Origin: Gemmatimonadota bacterium
Lineage (GTDB): Bacteria > Gemmatimonadota > Gemmatimonadetes > Gemmatimonadales > GWC2-71-9
Reading direction: 5' to 3'
Assembly (NCBI GenBank): GCA_029863245.1
Contig: JAOTVV010000001.1
Coordinates: forward strand, 341,316-405,315
DNA length: 64,000 nucleotides
Shown: positions 55,387 to 63,766 of the stretch, in pieces
Layout of the letters: each line of letters opens with the position of its first letter
Numbering within the stretch: position 1 is the first letter of the stretch
Translations under genes and position numbers: made by a program
Notes under the pieces: model-generated
What the model was told of the DNA's origin: nothing
The model's database searches: none
The model's input: only the letters and a program-made list of their open reading frames with translations

Positions 55387-56394
55387 CTAGAACACCGAGA
55401 ACTTGAAGTACTTGCGCGGGTTCGCCTGAATGTCGGCCAGAAGCGTCCGGAGCTGACGCACGGTCAGCGTGGCCTCGGTGTAGAGCGCGGAGTCACTCAC
55501 CAGGAGCCCCAACGTGCCGGTCCCCTGCTCGAGCCGAGCGATGAGGGAATCCGCACCCTGGATGAGCCGAACCAGGGTCGAGTCGTTTGCACGCACGATA
55601 CCGATCAGGGCCCGGGCATCCTCCATCGCACCCCGCGCCTGCTCGGACGCCACGGCTGTGTTGGCGAAGATCGAGGACAGCTCACCGGCCGACGTCGCCG
55701 AATCGAGGCGAGCGAGCGAAGACTGCAGCCGGAGGGCGGCGTCGGCGAGGACGTCGGATCCCTGCTGGAGGTTCACCCCCACGTCACCCATGATCTCGGT
55801 CTGGGTCCGGGTGAACTGGTTGATGTTGTCGGCAATGCCCGTGAAGTCACGGATGGCGTCCTGGAGCTCGACCACGGCGTTGGAGTCGAACACCGTCTGG
55901 ATCCGCGAAGAGATCGATGCAATGTCTCCCGCCACCCGACCCGCCTGCGCCGTCAGCTGACCGATGTCGGGCAGGGTGGCGCCCGGCCACACATCGCCAC
56001 CCACGGCGAGCGCCTCCTCGAGGTCGCGCCGCACGTTGGGATCTTCGGTCGGCTGCTCGAGATCGACGATCGTGGCCTGCCATTCACCGAAGAACGAGCG
56101 AGAAGCCGCGATGATGCCAGAACGCGGCGGCAGCGGTACCCCCGCATAGACGCGCAGGTCGGTCTCGACCCAGTTGTCTGCCGCCAGCCGGATCGTCTCG
56201 ACCCGACCCACCCGCACGCCGCGGAACACGACGGGATTCCCGACGCCGAGCCCACCCACGGTCCGGAACCGAGCCTGGTAGGAGTCGGAGGACCCCCCGA
56301 GACGTGTGTCGGAGAGCCAGAGGGCCCCGGCGGCAATGACCACCGCCGCGAACACGATGGTCGCACCGACGATGAGTTCGTCGCGTCGCTTCAT
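55387..56394 (-). CDS. mlaD: MlaD-like MCE-domain protein
   Basis: 335 residues: N-terminal membrane helix (VGATIVFAAVVIAAGALWL), then one MCE domain (about 30-125, SSDSYQARFRTVGGLGVGNPVVFRGVRVGRV), then a long coiled-coil C-terminal region (about 130-300) rich in small and acidic residues. MCE proteins bind the lipid transporter complex and carry phospholipid across the periplasm. ATG 56394 overlaps the mlaF stop. The coiled coil is longer than in E. coli MlaD (183 residues) and recalls the Mce/TGD2 types that bridge the periplasm. Confidence 0.9.
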   Translation of the reverse strand: MKRRDELIVGATIVFAAVVIAAGALWLSDTRLGGSSDSYQARFRTVGGLGVGNPVVFRGVRVGRVETIRLAADNWVETDLRVYAGVPLPPRSGIIAASRSFFGEWQATIVDLEQPTEDPNVRRDLEEALAVGGDVWPGATLPDIGQLTAQAGRVAGDIASISSRIQTVFDSNAVVELQDAIRDFTGIADNINQFTRTQTEIMGDVGVNLQQGSDVLADAALRLQSSLARLDSATSAGELSSIFANTAVASEQARGAMEDARALIGIVRANDSTLVRLIQGADSLIARLEQGTGTLGLLVSDSALYTEATLTVRQLRTLLADIQANPRKYFKFSVF

Positions 56395-57158
56395 CGCTCC
56401 ACTCCCGGCGGCGCGGTCTGAAGGTCCGTTGCCGCCTCCGGTCGTCCCTCGATGAACTGGCGCACGATCGGATCGTGCGTGCGCCGGATCTGGTCCACGG
56501 TCCCCACTTGGCGTACCTGCCCACGGTAGAGCATGGCAATCCGATCACCCACGGCGTAGGCACTCGTCATGTCGTGGGTCACGACGATCCCCGTCACGCC
56601 GAGCTTCTCCCGCGTCCGCACCATGAGCTGATTGATGACGGCCGACGTGACGGGGTCGAGCCCCGTGGTCGGCTCATCATACAGAAGGTACTGCGGTCGG
56701 AGCGCGATTGCCCGCGCCAGTCCCACCCGCTTCCGCATCCCCCCCGACAGCTCCGCGGGTAGTTTGTCTTCGGCGCCCTCGAGATCCACCAAGGCCAGGG
56801 ACTCGTGGACGCGCTCCTCGATGACCCGCGGATCCAACCGCTGACGCTTGAGACCCAGCTCCAGGTTCTCGCGGACCGTCATCGAGTCGAAGAGCGCCGC
56901 GAACTGGAACACGAAGCCAATCCCGGAACGGAGGGCCGTGAGGCCGTCCCGGTCCAGGTCGTGCACCACCGCACCGTCCACTTGCACGTCGCCTGCATCG
57001 GGATTCAGCAGCCCGACGACGTGCTTCAGAGCGACGCTCTTGCCGCTACCGGAGTGACCGATGATCACCATCGTCTCGCCATCCCGGACCTCGAGCGAGA
57101 ACCCGTTCAGGACCTCCTTGGCCCCGAAGCGCTTGTACACGTCGTTGAAGACGATCAC
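56391..57158 (-). CDS. mlaF: MlaF-like ABC transporter ATP-binding protein
   Basis: 255 residues, ATPase of the phospholipid transporter. Walker A GHSGSGKSVAL, Q-loop FVFQFAALFDSMTV, signature LSGGMRKRVGLARAI, Walker B YLLYDEPTTGLDPVT, His switch VVTHDMTSA. The start GTG 57158 overlaps the mlaE stop (GTGA), so the frame upstream into mlaE is not used. It should work with MlaE and MlaD in the inner membrane. Confidence 0.93.
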   Translation of the reverse strand: MIVFNDVYKRFGAKEVLNGFSLEVRDGETMVIIGHSGSGKSVALKHVVGLLNPDAGDVQVDGAVVHDLDRDGLTALRSGIGFVFQFAALFDSMTVRENLELGLKRQRLDPRVIEERVHESLALVDLEGAEDKLPAELSGGMRKRVGLARAIALRPQYLLYDEPTTGLDPVTSAVINQLMVRTREKLGVTGIVVTHDMTSAYAVGDRIAMLYRGQVRQVGTVDQIRRTHDPIVRQFIEGRPEAATDLQTAPPGVER

Positions 57159-57916
57159 AACAGCACCACCGCCCAGAAGGCGTCCAGCACCAGAATCATC
57201 TCGGCGCCCATCACGACGGCCGCCGTCGTTTCCCGGCCCACGCCCTCGGCGCCGCCCCGCGTGTTGAGTCCCTTGTAGCAGCCGATCATGGCAATGACGA
57301 AGCCGAATGACATGGCCTTGAGCAACCCGAACCACACATCCTTGAACTGGTAGAAGAGCCGCAGGCCTTTCACGAAATCGGGCGACGACAGGTCGAGCAG
57401 GTTGATCGCTGTGAACCAGCCGGCCACGATCCCGAGCCCCGTCGCAAGGGCCACCACCACGGGAAACATCGCCGTGGCCGCCAACGCCCGCGGCACGACC
57501 AGGTACGCGTTGGGGTTGAAGGCCAGGGTCTCCAGCGCGTCCACCTGCTCGGTGACCCGCATCGTGCCGAGCTCGGCGGCGATGTTCGCGCCCACCCGTC
57601 CCGCCAACGCCAGTCCCACCAGGACCGGCGCCAGCTCCAGCATCATCGCCTTGCCGACGAAGGTCCCCACGAAATAGAGCGGCACCGCTCCCGTGAAGCT
57701 GTACGAGGAGAGGAGCGCAAGGACGATGCCGGCGAAGACGGCAATGAAGAGGGCGATGGGTAGCGACTGGACGCCGATGCGGCGCATTTGCACCGCGGTG
57801 AGGCTCACCCAGGTGTCGGTTTCCCGCAGGCTGCGGCCCACGTCTCCCAGGAACTGCCCCCCGCGTCCGAGGGCGCTCATCCATCCAGCCACCCGAACGG
57901 TTACAGGCTCAAGCAC
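57155..57916 (-). CDS. mlaE: MlaE-like ABC transporter permease
   Basis: 253 residues, permease of the phospholipid transporter. About five membrane segments; family features: VGQSLPIALFIAVFAGIVLA-like helix, GTFVGKAMMLELAPVLVGLALAGRVGANIAAELGTMRVTEQVDALE and the FGFVIAMIGCYKGLNTRGGAEGVGRETTAAVV segment read in parts. GTG 57916 (next codons CTT GAG CCT) is taken as the start. First gene of mlaE-mlaF-mlaD, which resembles the Mla system that keeps outer-membrane lipid asymmetry; MlaB and MlaC are not visible. Confidence 0.92.
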   Translation of the reverse strand: MLEPVTVRVAGWMSALGRGGQFLGDVGRSLRETDTWVSLTAVQMRRIGVQSLPIALFIAVFAGIVLALLSSYSFTGAVPLYFVGTFVGKAMMLELAPVLVGLALAGRVGANIAAELGTMRVTEQVDALETLAFNPNAYLVVPRALAATAMFPVVVALATGLGIVAGWFTAINLLDLSSPDFVKGLRLFYQFKDVWFGLLKAMSFGFVIAMIGCYKGLNTRGGAEGVGRETTAAVVMGAEMILVLDAFWAVVLL

Positions 57917-58070
57917 CGGGCGAATCTAGGGCGGGTGCGGAGTGAGGGCCAGGGGACCGGCCGGTGTAGTGAGCAAGCGTCGCACGGCTCGCATCCATGG
58001 ACCGCGGCGGATTCGGGATATCCCGTTCTGGGCTCCAACCCCACCACACGATCCCATCCACCCAAACAAA

Positions 58071-58087
58071 CGTAACGAATCGTTACG
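58071..58087. promoter_or_regulatory. Perfect 17-bp palindrome CGTAACGA-A-TCGTTACG
   Basis: CGTAACGA (58071-58078) and TCGTTACG (58080-58087) are exact reverse complements around one A. The arms recur at 61656-61663 and, as CGTTACG, at 61688-61694 at the end of the kinase gene, which suggests a shared regulator or structure. It lies 155 bases upstream of mlaE and 575 bases upstream of the regulator gene. Confidence 0.45.
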
Positions 58088-58240
58088 CGTTCAAGCAGTG
58101 CCGACTCTGCTCGGGAACGGTCAACGCCATAAAAATCAAGGTGTTACACGAAGCGACCCACGTGGCATGGCCCCTGCCTGCTGTCATCCTGCGGGCACCC
58201 ACTGATCGCACCGTCAGGTGTCGGTCACCGGAGGATACAG

Positions 58241-58372
58241 ATGATCCTTCTCCCGGCTGCAGCGTCCCGAAATCGGCCTCCCAGCGGACGGGCCACCGCA
58301 CGCTGGACGTATGTGGCCTTCTCCGCAGACGCGCTCGTCCTGATCCGCGAGACCATGCGGGTCGCGCAATGA
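58241..58372 (+). CDS. Possible small protein, 43 residues
   Basis: ATG 58241 has GGAGG (58230-58234) 6 bases upstream, an ideal ribosome site, which is the only support. The protein would begin MILLPAAASRNRPPSGR and end MRVAQ, with a short hydrophobic core (YVAFSADALVLI). The stop overlaps an ATG at 58369 that opens an 82-codon frame to 58617 with basic, Arg- and Pro-rich content. Both could be chance in GC-rich DNA. Confidence 0.25.
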   Translation: MILLPAAASRNRPPSGRATARWTYVAFSADALVLIRETMRVAQ

Positions 58373-58661
58373 TGGCCGCCCTGCCCCCGATGCGGCGGTC
58401 CGCTCGAGGGCGATGCGGCACCGATGCCGGGGGAGTCACAGCGTCTGCTTGTGGTCCGGTGCGATCCTTGTCGCCGCATCGGCTTGATCCGGGATTCGCC
58501 TCGGCGATGCCACTCCGCATGAGGCCGCCGGTCTGCCGCGCGGTGGCCCGCCAGTTGCCGCGCCGCCAGACCGATACATGGTGGCCGACGTCCGGCGGCG
58601 GTGCCATACTAGAGTGACCGGTCGATTCCCTCTGCGCCGACACGGCCCGGCCCAACGCAGC

Positions 58662-59990
58662 ATGGCACTCCGCGTCCTTGTAGTCGACGACGACGAGACG
58701 ATCCGCACGTCGCTGGTCGAAGCCCTGGCGGGCGACGCGGTCGACGTGCGTGCGGCGGCCAGCGCGGAAGCCGCCCTGGGGATGCTTGGCGACTCTCCAC
58801 CTGACGTCGTCATCTCTGACGTGCGGATGCCTGGACTGGACGGACTCGAACTGCTCAAGCTCCTCAGCGAGCGTGCGCCCTCGGCCGACGTGATCATCAT
58901 GACCGCCTACGACGACATGCCGACGGTCGTCAGCGCGATGCGCGAGGGGGCCTTCGACTTTCTCCCAAAGCCGCTCGACCTCCACGACCTCCGTCACGTG
59001 CTGGTCCGCGTGGCCGAGGACCGCCGCGCACGCGAGCGGGCTCGGCGGGCCGTCGAGGACCACGTGAGCCAGGTCCAGCTCGGACAGCTCGTGGGGCACG
59101 ATCCGCGCATGATCCAGATCTACAAGCTGGTCGGCCAGCTCGCGGCCAACCGGGCGAGCGTCCTCATCCGCGGCGAGACGGGTACCGGGAAGGAGTTGAT
59201 CGCGCGCGCGATCCACTTCAACTCGCCCGACGCCGAGGAGCCGTTCGTGCCGGTGAACTGCACGGCGCTGCCGACCACGCTCCTCGAGTCGGAATTGTTC
59301 GGCCACAAGCGCGGGGCATTCACGGGAGCCATTGCGGACCGGCGCGGGCGCTTCGCGCTCGCCGGGCGCGGCACGATCTTCTTGGACGAGATCGGCGACA
59401 CCGCGCCCGAGTTCCAGACGAAGCTGCTCCGGGTGCTCGAGCACCACGAGTTCTATGCCGTGGGGAGCGAGCACGCCGATCGCACCGACGCCCGGGTGGT
59501 GGCCGCGACGCACCGGAAGCTCGAGGAGCTGATCGCGGCTGGCACGTTCCGCGAGGACCTGTACTATCGGCTCCGGGTGGTCGAGATCCACGTGCCACCG
59601 CTCCGCGACCGACTTGGGGATCTCCCACTGCTCGCCGAGCACCTGGTGGCCCTGACAGCCGAAGATCTCCATCGCCCGGCCCCGGTGCTGTCTGAGGAGG
59701 CCATGGAGGCGCTGCTCGCCCACCGATGGCCCGGCAACGTGCGGGAGCTCGAAAACGCGCTCACGCGGGCCGTGGTGCTCGCGACGGGAGACGTGATTCA
59801 CCCCGAGCACCTAGCACTCGGCCACCGGACCGAGTCACCCACAGAGCTCTTGAGCCTCGATGAGATGGAGCAGCGCCACGTGGTGCGGATTCTCGAGGTG
59901 ACCGGCGGGCACAAGACCAGGGCGGCTCAAATCCTCGGTGTCTCGCGCCCGCGGCTCAATCGGCTCATCGAGAAATACGGGTTGGAGTAG
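58662..59990 (+). CDS. NtrC-family sigma-54-dependent response regulator
   Basis: 442 residues in the usual three-domain order. Receiver domain (1-120) with phospho-accepting Asp53 and Lys103; AAA+ domain (about 140-380) with Walker A GETGTGKE, the sigma-54-contacting GAFTGA loop (218-223) and Walker B FLDEIGD; C-terminal Fis-type helix-turn-helix (VVRILEVTGGHKTRAAQILGVSRPRLNRLIEKYG). It should activate sigma-54 promoters on signal from the next-door kinase. ATG 58662 fits the receiver start. The kinase gene begins 8 bases after the stop (GGAG between). Confidence 0.95.
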   Translation: MALRVLVVDDDETIRTSLVEALAGDAVDVRAAASAEAALGMLGDSPPDVVISDVRMPGLDGLELLKLLSERAPSADVIIMTAYDDMPTVVSAMREGAFDFLPKPLDLHDLRHVLVRVAEDRRARERARRAVEDHVSQVQLGQLVGHDPRMIQIYKLVGQLAANRASVLIRGETGTGKELIARAIHFNSPDAEEPFVPVNCTALPTTLLESELFGHKRGAFTGAIADRRGRFALAGRGTIFLDEIGDTAPEFQTKLLRVLEHHEFYAVGSEHADRTDARVVAATHRKLEELIAAGTFREDLYYRLRVVEIHVPPLRDRLGDLPLLAEHLVALTAEDLHRPAPVLSEEAMEALLAHRWPGNVRELENALTRAVVLATGDVIHPEHLALGHRTESPTELLSLDEMEQRHVVRILEVTGGHKTRAAQILGVSRPRLNRLIEKYGLE

Positions 59991-59998
59991 GAGACCCC

Positions 59999-61660
59999 GT
60001 GCGTCGCAGCCTGCGGTTACGCACCCGGTTCATGCTTGTCGTGCTGCTCGGCGCCATCGTGCCGCTTGCGCTCGTGGGGCTCTGGCTCACGCGCACCACG
60101 GAACGATCCGGCGAGGCGTTGCTGCGCTCGCGACTCGACGCCAGTCTCGCACAAGTCGCACGTGAGAGCAGCGTCCGCTGGACGCTGCTGCGCTCCCGCC
60201 TGCTCGATCTTGGAGAACATGACGACGTGCGAGAGGCGCTCGCTGCGGGTGACAGTGACGCCCAGCGGCAGGTGATCGAAGCCCTCTGGTCTCGCGTCGT
60301 CCGCAACTACGACGATGTCGAGGAGATCGACTTGAGAGACGCCGATGGCACACTTGTCGTGCGGCTCCTCACGGATCCGGCGGTCGAACGGAACGCCGCC
60401 CCACCCGTGTCAGGCAGCGTTCCGGTTTCACTCGTGGTCCATGCGGCGGGTTCGCCTGCGCGGCTCGGCACACTTCACGCGCAGATCCGTCTCACCAGCC
60501 TCCTGCCCAGCGCCCCGGGCTGGTCCAGCGTGGGCGGATCGGTGCTGGGCGTGTTCCAAGGCGCGACCGGCACCGCCCTCCTGCCGCTCACCATCGACGA
60601 GAGCCTGTTCTCGAGATCGCGCTTCCAGTGGATGGACGATACGTGGATCACGGCGCGGCGGCGGCTCGAGGAGCCACCACTCGAGCTGGTGCTCGCGGCG
60701 CCGGTGGGTCCGTTCAGCGAGCCGTTTCGCGAGGCCGCGGGCCGGGGAACCATCGCACTTGTGGTGGTTGCCGGGACGGTGCTGGTGCTGGTCGCTCTGC
60801 TTACACAACGGGTGACGCGATCACTCTCCGGTCTCGCCGTGGCGGCCGATGCCGTGGCGGCGGGGAATCTGGGTCGTTGGGTGGACGAGAGCGGCGGTGA
60901 GGAGATCGGCCGGGTCGCGCACGCATTCAATCAGATGACCACCAGCCTGCAGCAGACGCTTCGACGATTGGCCGAGCGGGAATCGCTCGCGGCCGTCGGG
61001 GAGTTCGCTGCCTCGTTGGCGCACGAGATTCGGAATCCCTTGAGCGCGGTGCGGGTCGACCTGCAACGCGCCGATGAGAAGAGTGCCAATCCGGAGGCCC
61101 GGAAGCTGATCGAGCGCACACTGCGCTCGATCCAGCGGCTCGACGCCACGGTGACGGGCGCGCTGCGCGTGGCCCGGAGCGGCAACGTCGAACGCCATGC
61201 GATCGACCTACGCACACCCCTCGCGGCGGCCATGGAGAGCGCAGAGCCGGAGTTCGCCACACACCGCGCGAGGCTCGACCGGCTCCCGGATGGCCCTGCA
61301 CCGCTCCCTGTCGAGGGCGACGCGGCTGCGCTGGAGCAGCTGTTCTTGAATCTCCTGCTGAACGCGGCCCAGGCACTCGAGCCAGGCGGGCGCGCCGGCG
61401 TCTCCGTTGCGCAGGATGACGGCTCAATCACCGTCTCGGTGTGGGACTCGGGCCACGGCGTATCGCCAGAGGCGCGCGAGCGGCTGTTCGAGCCCTTCTT
61501 CTCGACCAAACCCGACGGGACCGGCCTCGGCCTCGCAGTCGCGCGCCGGATCGCTGCGGCGCACGGTGGTGACATACGCGCCGAGGGCCGAGAACCCTGC
61601 GGCACGACGATGCGCGTGCGGCTTCCCCGGAGCCATGGCTCGACGAGCGCCATCCCGTAA
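59999..61660 (+). CDS. Sensor histidine kinase, partner of the NtrC-type regulator
   Basis: 553 residues. N-terminal membrane helix (FMLVVLLGAIVPLALVGLWL), periplasmic or extracellular sensor domain (about 35-240), second helix (TIALVVVAGTVLVLVALL), HAMP (about 270-320), HisKA with phospho-accepting His342 in LAHEIRNPLSAV, and a HATPase_c domain with DSGHGVSP and GTGLGLAVARRIAAAHGG. All catalytic boxes look intact. GTG 59999 with GGAG before it. The signal is unknown. Its stop codon lies inside one arm of an inverted repeat. Confidence 0.93.
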   Translation: MRRSLRLRTRFMLVVLLGAIVPLALVGLWLTRTTERSGEALLRSRLDASLAQVARESSVRWTLLRSRLLDLGEHDDVREALAAGDSDAQRQVIEALWSRVVRNYDDVEEIDLRDADGTLVVRLLTDPAVERNAAPPVSGSVPVSLVVHAAGSPARLGTLHAQIRLTSLLPSAPGWSSVGGSVLGVFQGATGTALLPLTIDESLFSRSRFQWMDDTWITARRRLEEPPLELVLAAPVGPFSEPFREAAGRGTIALVVVAGTVLVLVALLTQRVTRSLSGLAVAADAVAAGNLGRWVDESGGEEIGRVAHAFNQMTTSLQQTLRRLAERESLAAVGEFAASLAHEIRNPLSAVRVDLQRADEKSANPEARKLIERTLRSIQRLDATVTGALRVARSGNVERHAIDLRTPLAAAMESAEPEFATHRARLDRLPDGPAPLPVEGDAAALEQLFLNLLLNAAQALEPGGRAGVSVAQDDGSITVSVWDSGHGVSPEARERLFEPFFSTKPDGTGLGLAVARRIAAAHGGDIRAEGREPCGTTMRVRLPRSHGSTSAIP

Positions 61661-61694
61661 CGATCCACGCGGTGGTCCGTCACGCGCCGTTACG
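61656..61694. repeat. Inverted repeat at the end of the kinase gene, sharing arms with 58071
   Basis: CGTAACG (61656-61662) pairs with CGTTACG (61688-61694), 25 bases apart. Inside, CCAC-GCG-GTGG (61666-61676 region) forms a second small hairpin. The first arm includes the kinase stop codon. It could be a terminator or a site for the same factor as the palindrome at 58071-58087. Confidence 0.4.
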
Positions 61695-61849
61695 TTCGCG
61701 GGCGCAGATCCACGGCGGCCTTTGGCGATAACCGATTGGCAGCTCACGACATGGGGAGCATTCGTGATCATGGCATGCACCTCGCTTCTTCGCGCAGTGA
61801 ACGGCGCATGTCGGCCGAAAAGGCGCATGCCATGACGAAGGAGTCTGCC

Positions 61850-63727
61850 ATGAAGACCACTGCCGCCATCATTGGAGTGATCGTCCTGCTCCTCGCGGGT
61901 TGGACGCAGCGCGAGTACATCGGCTCCGAGCTCGGCCTCACAGGTCGGTTCGGCTCCGACGTCGCGTTCGAGATCGACACCTCGCGCATCGTGACCCGCC
62001 GCGTGTGGGCCGGGCCCGGGGTCGACCTCACCGGCTCCCCATCGCCGGATGGGACCTTCCTGTCATTTGTGGACTGGACCACCGGCGACTTGGCCCTTCG
62101 AGACCTTACCAAGGGAGAATCAAGGCACCTCACTAACAAGGGGCCATGGTCGGAGTCCGAAGAGCTTGCGCTCTTCTCAGTCGTCTCGCGCGACGGCCAG
62201 CACATCGCCTACACCTGGATGAATGGAAACGTGGGATTCGAAATCCGCTTGATCCGGCCAGCTGACGGTGAGGAGCGCGTCGTGGTCGGTGAATCCCACG
62301 AGTGGGTGCAGCCCTACGACTGGTCGCCGGATGGCCGGCAGCTCCTGATACGCATCGCGGACACCACAGGAGCGAATCGACTCGGGATGACGCCCGTGGA
62401 GGGCGGTGCCTTCCGCTCTTTGACGACGCTCAGGGACGGCAGAAGTCCCTTGCGGGCGGCGTTCTCACCCGATGGACGATTTGTCGTCTTCGATGACCAG
62501 GCTGAGGGCGGCCCACCGCAGTCGGATATCTACGTCATCCCGGTCGACGGTGGTCGCCGCCGGCCATTGGTGGAACATCCTGCGAGCGACGTAGTGCTGG
62601 GCTGGTCACCTGACGGTTCCACCATCCTCTTCGCCAGCAACCGGACGGGTACGTTGGCGGCCTGGCTGATCCCGGTGGAGACTGGGAGGGCAGCCGGGAA
62701 CCCCGTTCTGGTGAAGTCCGACCTCTGGCGGGCGAACGGCATGGGGTTCACGCGGGACGGCGCGTTCTTCTATGGGATCGACGTGGGCTCGGGCGACGTG
62801 TACGTCGCGAGCATCGACGTCGCGTCCGGACGCGTGCTCACTCCACCCACCGCCGCCTCGCAGCGGTTCCTCGGCTCGAACTCGACCCCCGAGTGGTCTC
62901 CGGACGGCCAGTACCTGGCATACGTGTCACGACAGGGGCCAGGACCGATCGGCACGGGGAGCGTGATCGTGATCCGTTCGCTCGCGACGCAGGACGAGCG
63001 GACGGTTGCCCCGGAGTTGAGCACCTTCCAGGGGCTGCGGTGGTCGCCCGACGGCCGCTTCCTGCTCGCTGCGGGCACCGACCGGCGATCGAATTCGGGA
63101 ATCCACCTGGTGGACGTGCAGACAGGCGCGACGCGTCGCGTTGCGGCAGCTCCGTCTGGCGGAGCCCTGACGTCGCCCGGCTGGGTGGATGACGGGGCGG
63201 CGATCGTGTACGTCGAGCGGTCGTGGGCCAATGCCCAGGATCGCATCCTGAAGCAGGAGGTTTCGAGTGGGCGAACCACCGAACTCGGCCGCTGGAGCAT
63301 GCAGGAGCAGTGGCTGTATATGCTGGCGGCGGCGCCGGACGGCGATTCCATCGCCTTCGCCCTGACCGACGCCGAGGCCCATTCGTCGGAGATTTTCGTG
63401 ATGGCCGCCGGCGGAGGGCCGGAACGGACGGTTGCTCGCCTACCCGCGGCTCAGGGCTCACCGCGGCAACTCAATTGGGCCCCTGACGGCACGCACCTCA
63501 TCTTTACGGCGGTGATTCCGGATGAAGCCGCTGGGCCGAGCCGGATGTGGGCGGTGGCCACGGCAGGCGGTCAGCCCTATCGCATCGGCATCCAGGACGT
63601 GGGCCTGACTCAGCTGCGCATCCATCCCGACGGCCGGCGAATCGCCTACCGGGCAGGGCAACCGCAGCAGGAGGTCTGGGTGATGGCGGATTTCCTGCCG
63701 AATTCCGGAGTCGATCGTGACCGGTGA
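61850..63727 (+). CDS. WD40-like (TolB-type) beta-propeller protein, exported
   Basis: 625 residues with signal or anchor (TTAAIIGVIVLLLAGW) and repeated blade motifs of the WD40-like/TolB type: SPDGTFLSFVDW, SPDGRFVVFDDQ, SPDGSTILFAS, SPDGQYLAYVS, SPDGRFLLAAG, APDGTHLIFTA and HPDGRRIAYRAG. The propeller is likely periplasmic or on the outer membrane. Such proteins occur as sensors, or as parts of larger peptidases, but no catalytic domain is seen. ATG 61850 is preferred over 61832 because AAGGAG lies 6-7 bases upstream. No close partner is visible. Confidence 0.8.
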   Translation: MKTTAAIIGVIVLLLAGWTQREYIGSELGLTGRFGSDVAFEIDTSRIVTRRVWAGPGVDLTGSPSPDGTFLSFVDWTTGDLALRDLTKGESRHLTNKGPWSESEELALFSVVSRDGQHIAYTWMNGNVGFEIRLIRPADGEERVVVGESHEWVQPYDWSPDGRQLLIRIADTTGANRLGMTPVEGGAFRSLTTLRDGRSPLRAAFSPDGRFVVFDDQAEGGPPQSDIYVIPVDGGRRRPLVEHPASDVVLGWSPDGSTILFASNRTGTLAAWLIPVETGRAAGNPVLVKSDLWRANGMGFTRDGAFFYGIDVGSGDVYVASIDVASGRVLTPPTAASQRFLGSNSTPEWSPDGQYLAYVSRQGPGPIGTGSVIVIRSLATQDERTVAPELSTFQGLRWSPDGRFLLAAGTDRRSNSGIHLVDVQTGATRRVAAAPSGGALTSPGWVDDGAAIVYVERSWANAQDRILKQEVSSGRTTELGRWSMQEQWLYMLAAAPDGDSIAFALTDAEAHSSEIFVMAAGGGPERTVARLPAAQGSPRQLNWAPDGTHLIFTAVIPDEAAGPSRMWAVATAGGQPYRIGIQDVGLTQLRIHPDGRRIAYRAGQPQQEVWVMADFLPNSGVDRDR

Positions 63728-63766
63728 GCCACGCGCACACGAACCGGCTCGGCCAGGAGGTTCGCC

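Larger units (their letters stand above)
57917..58661. other. 745-bp region with little coding support
   Basis: Between mlaE (-) and the NtrC-like regulator (+). It holds a perfect palindrome at 58071-58087, an AT-rich patch near 58129-58150 (CATAAAAATCAAGG), a 43-codon frame at 58241-58372 with a ribosome site, and an overlapping 82-codon frame at 58369-58617. The other open frames look like random high-GC reading. No tRNA or terminator was seen. It is the longest gap in the window. Confidence 0.6.

Noticed and set aside
57997..58617. 206-residue plus-strand frame in the large gap
   Set aside because: No ribosome site before its first ATG, Arg/Pro-rich random-looking content, no recognisable domain; only the last 82 codons are mentioned as a possible small frame.
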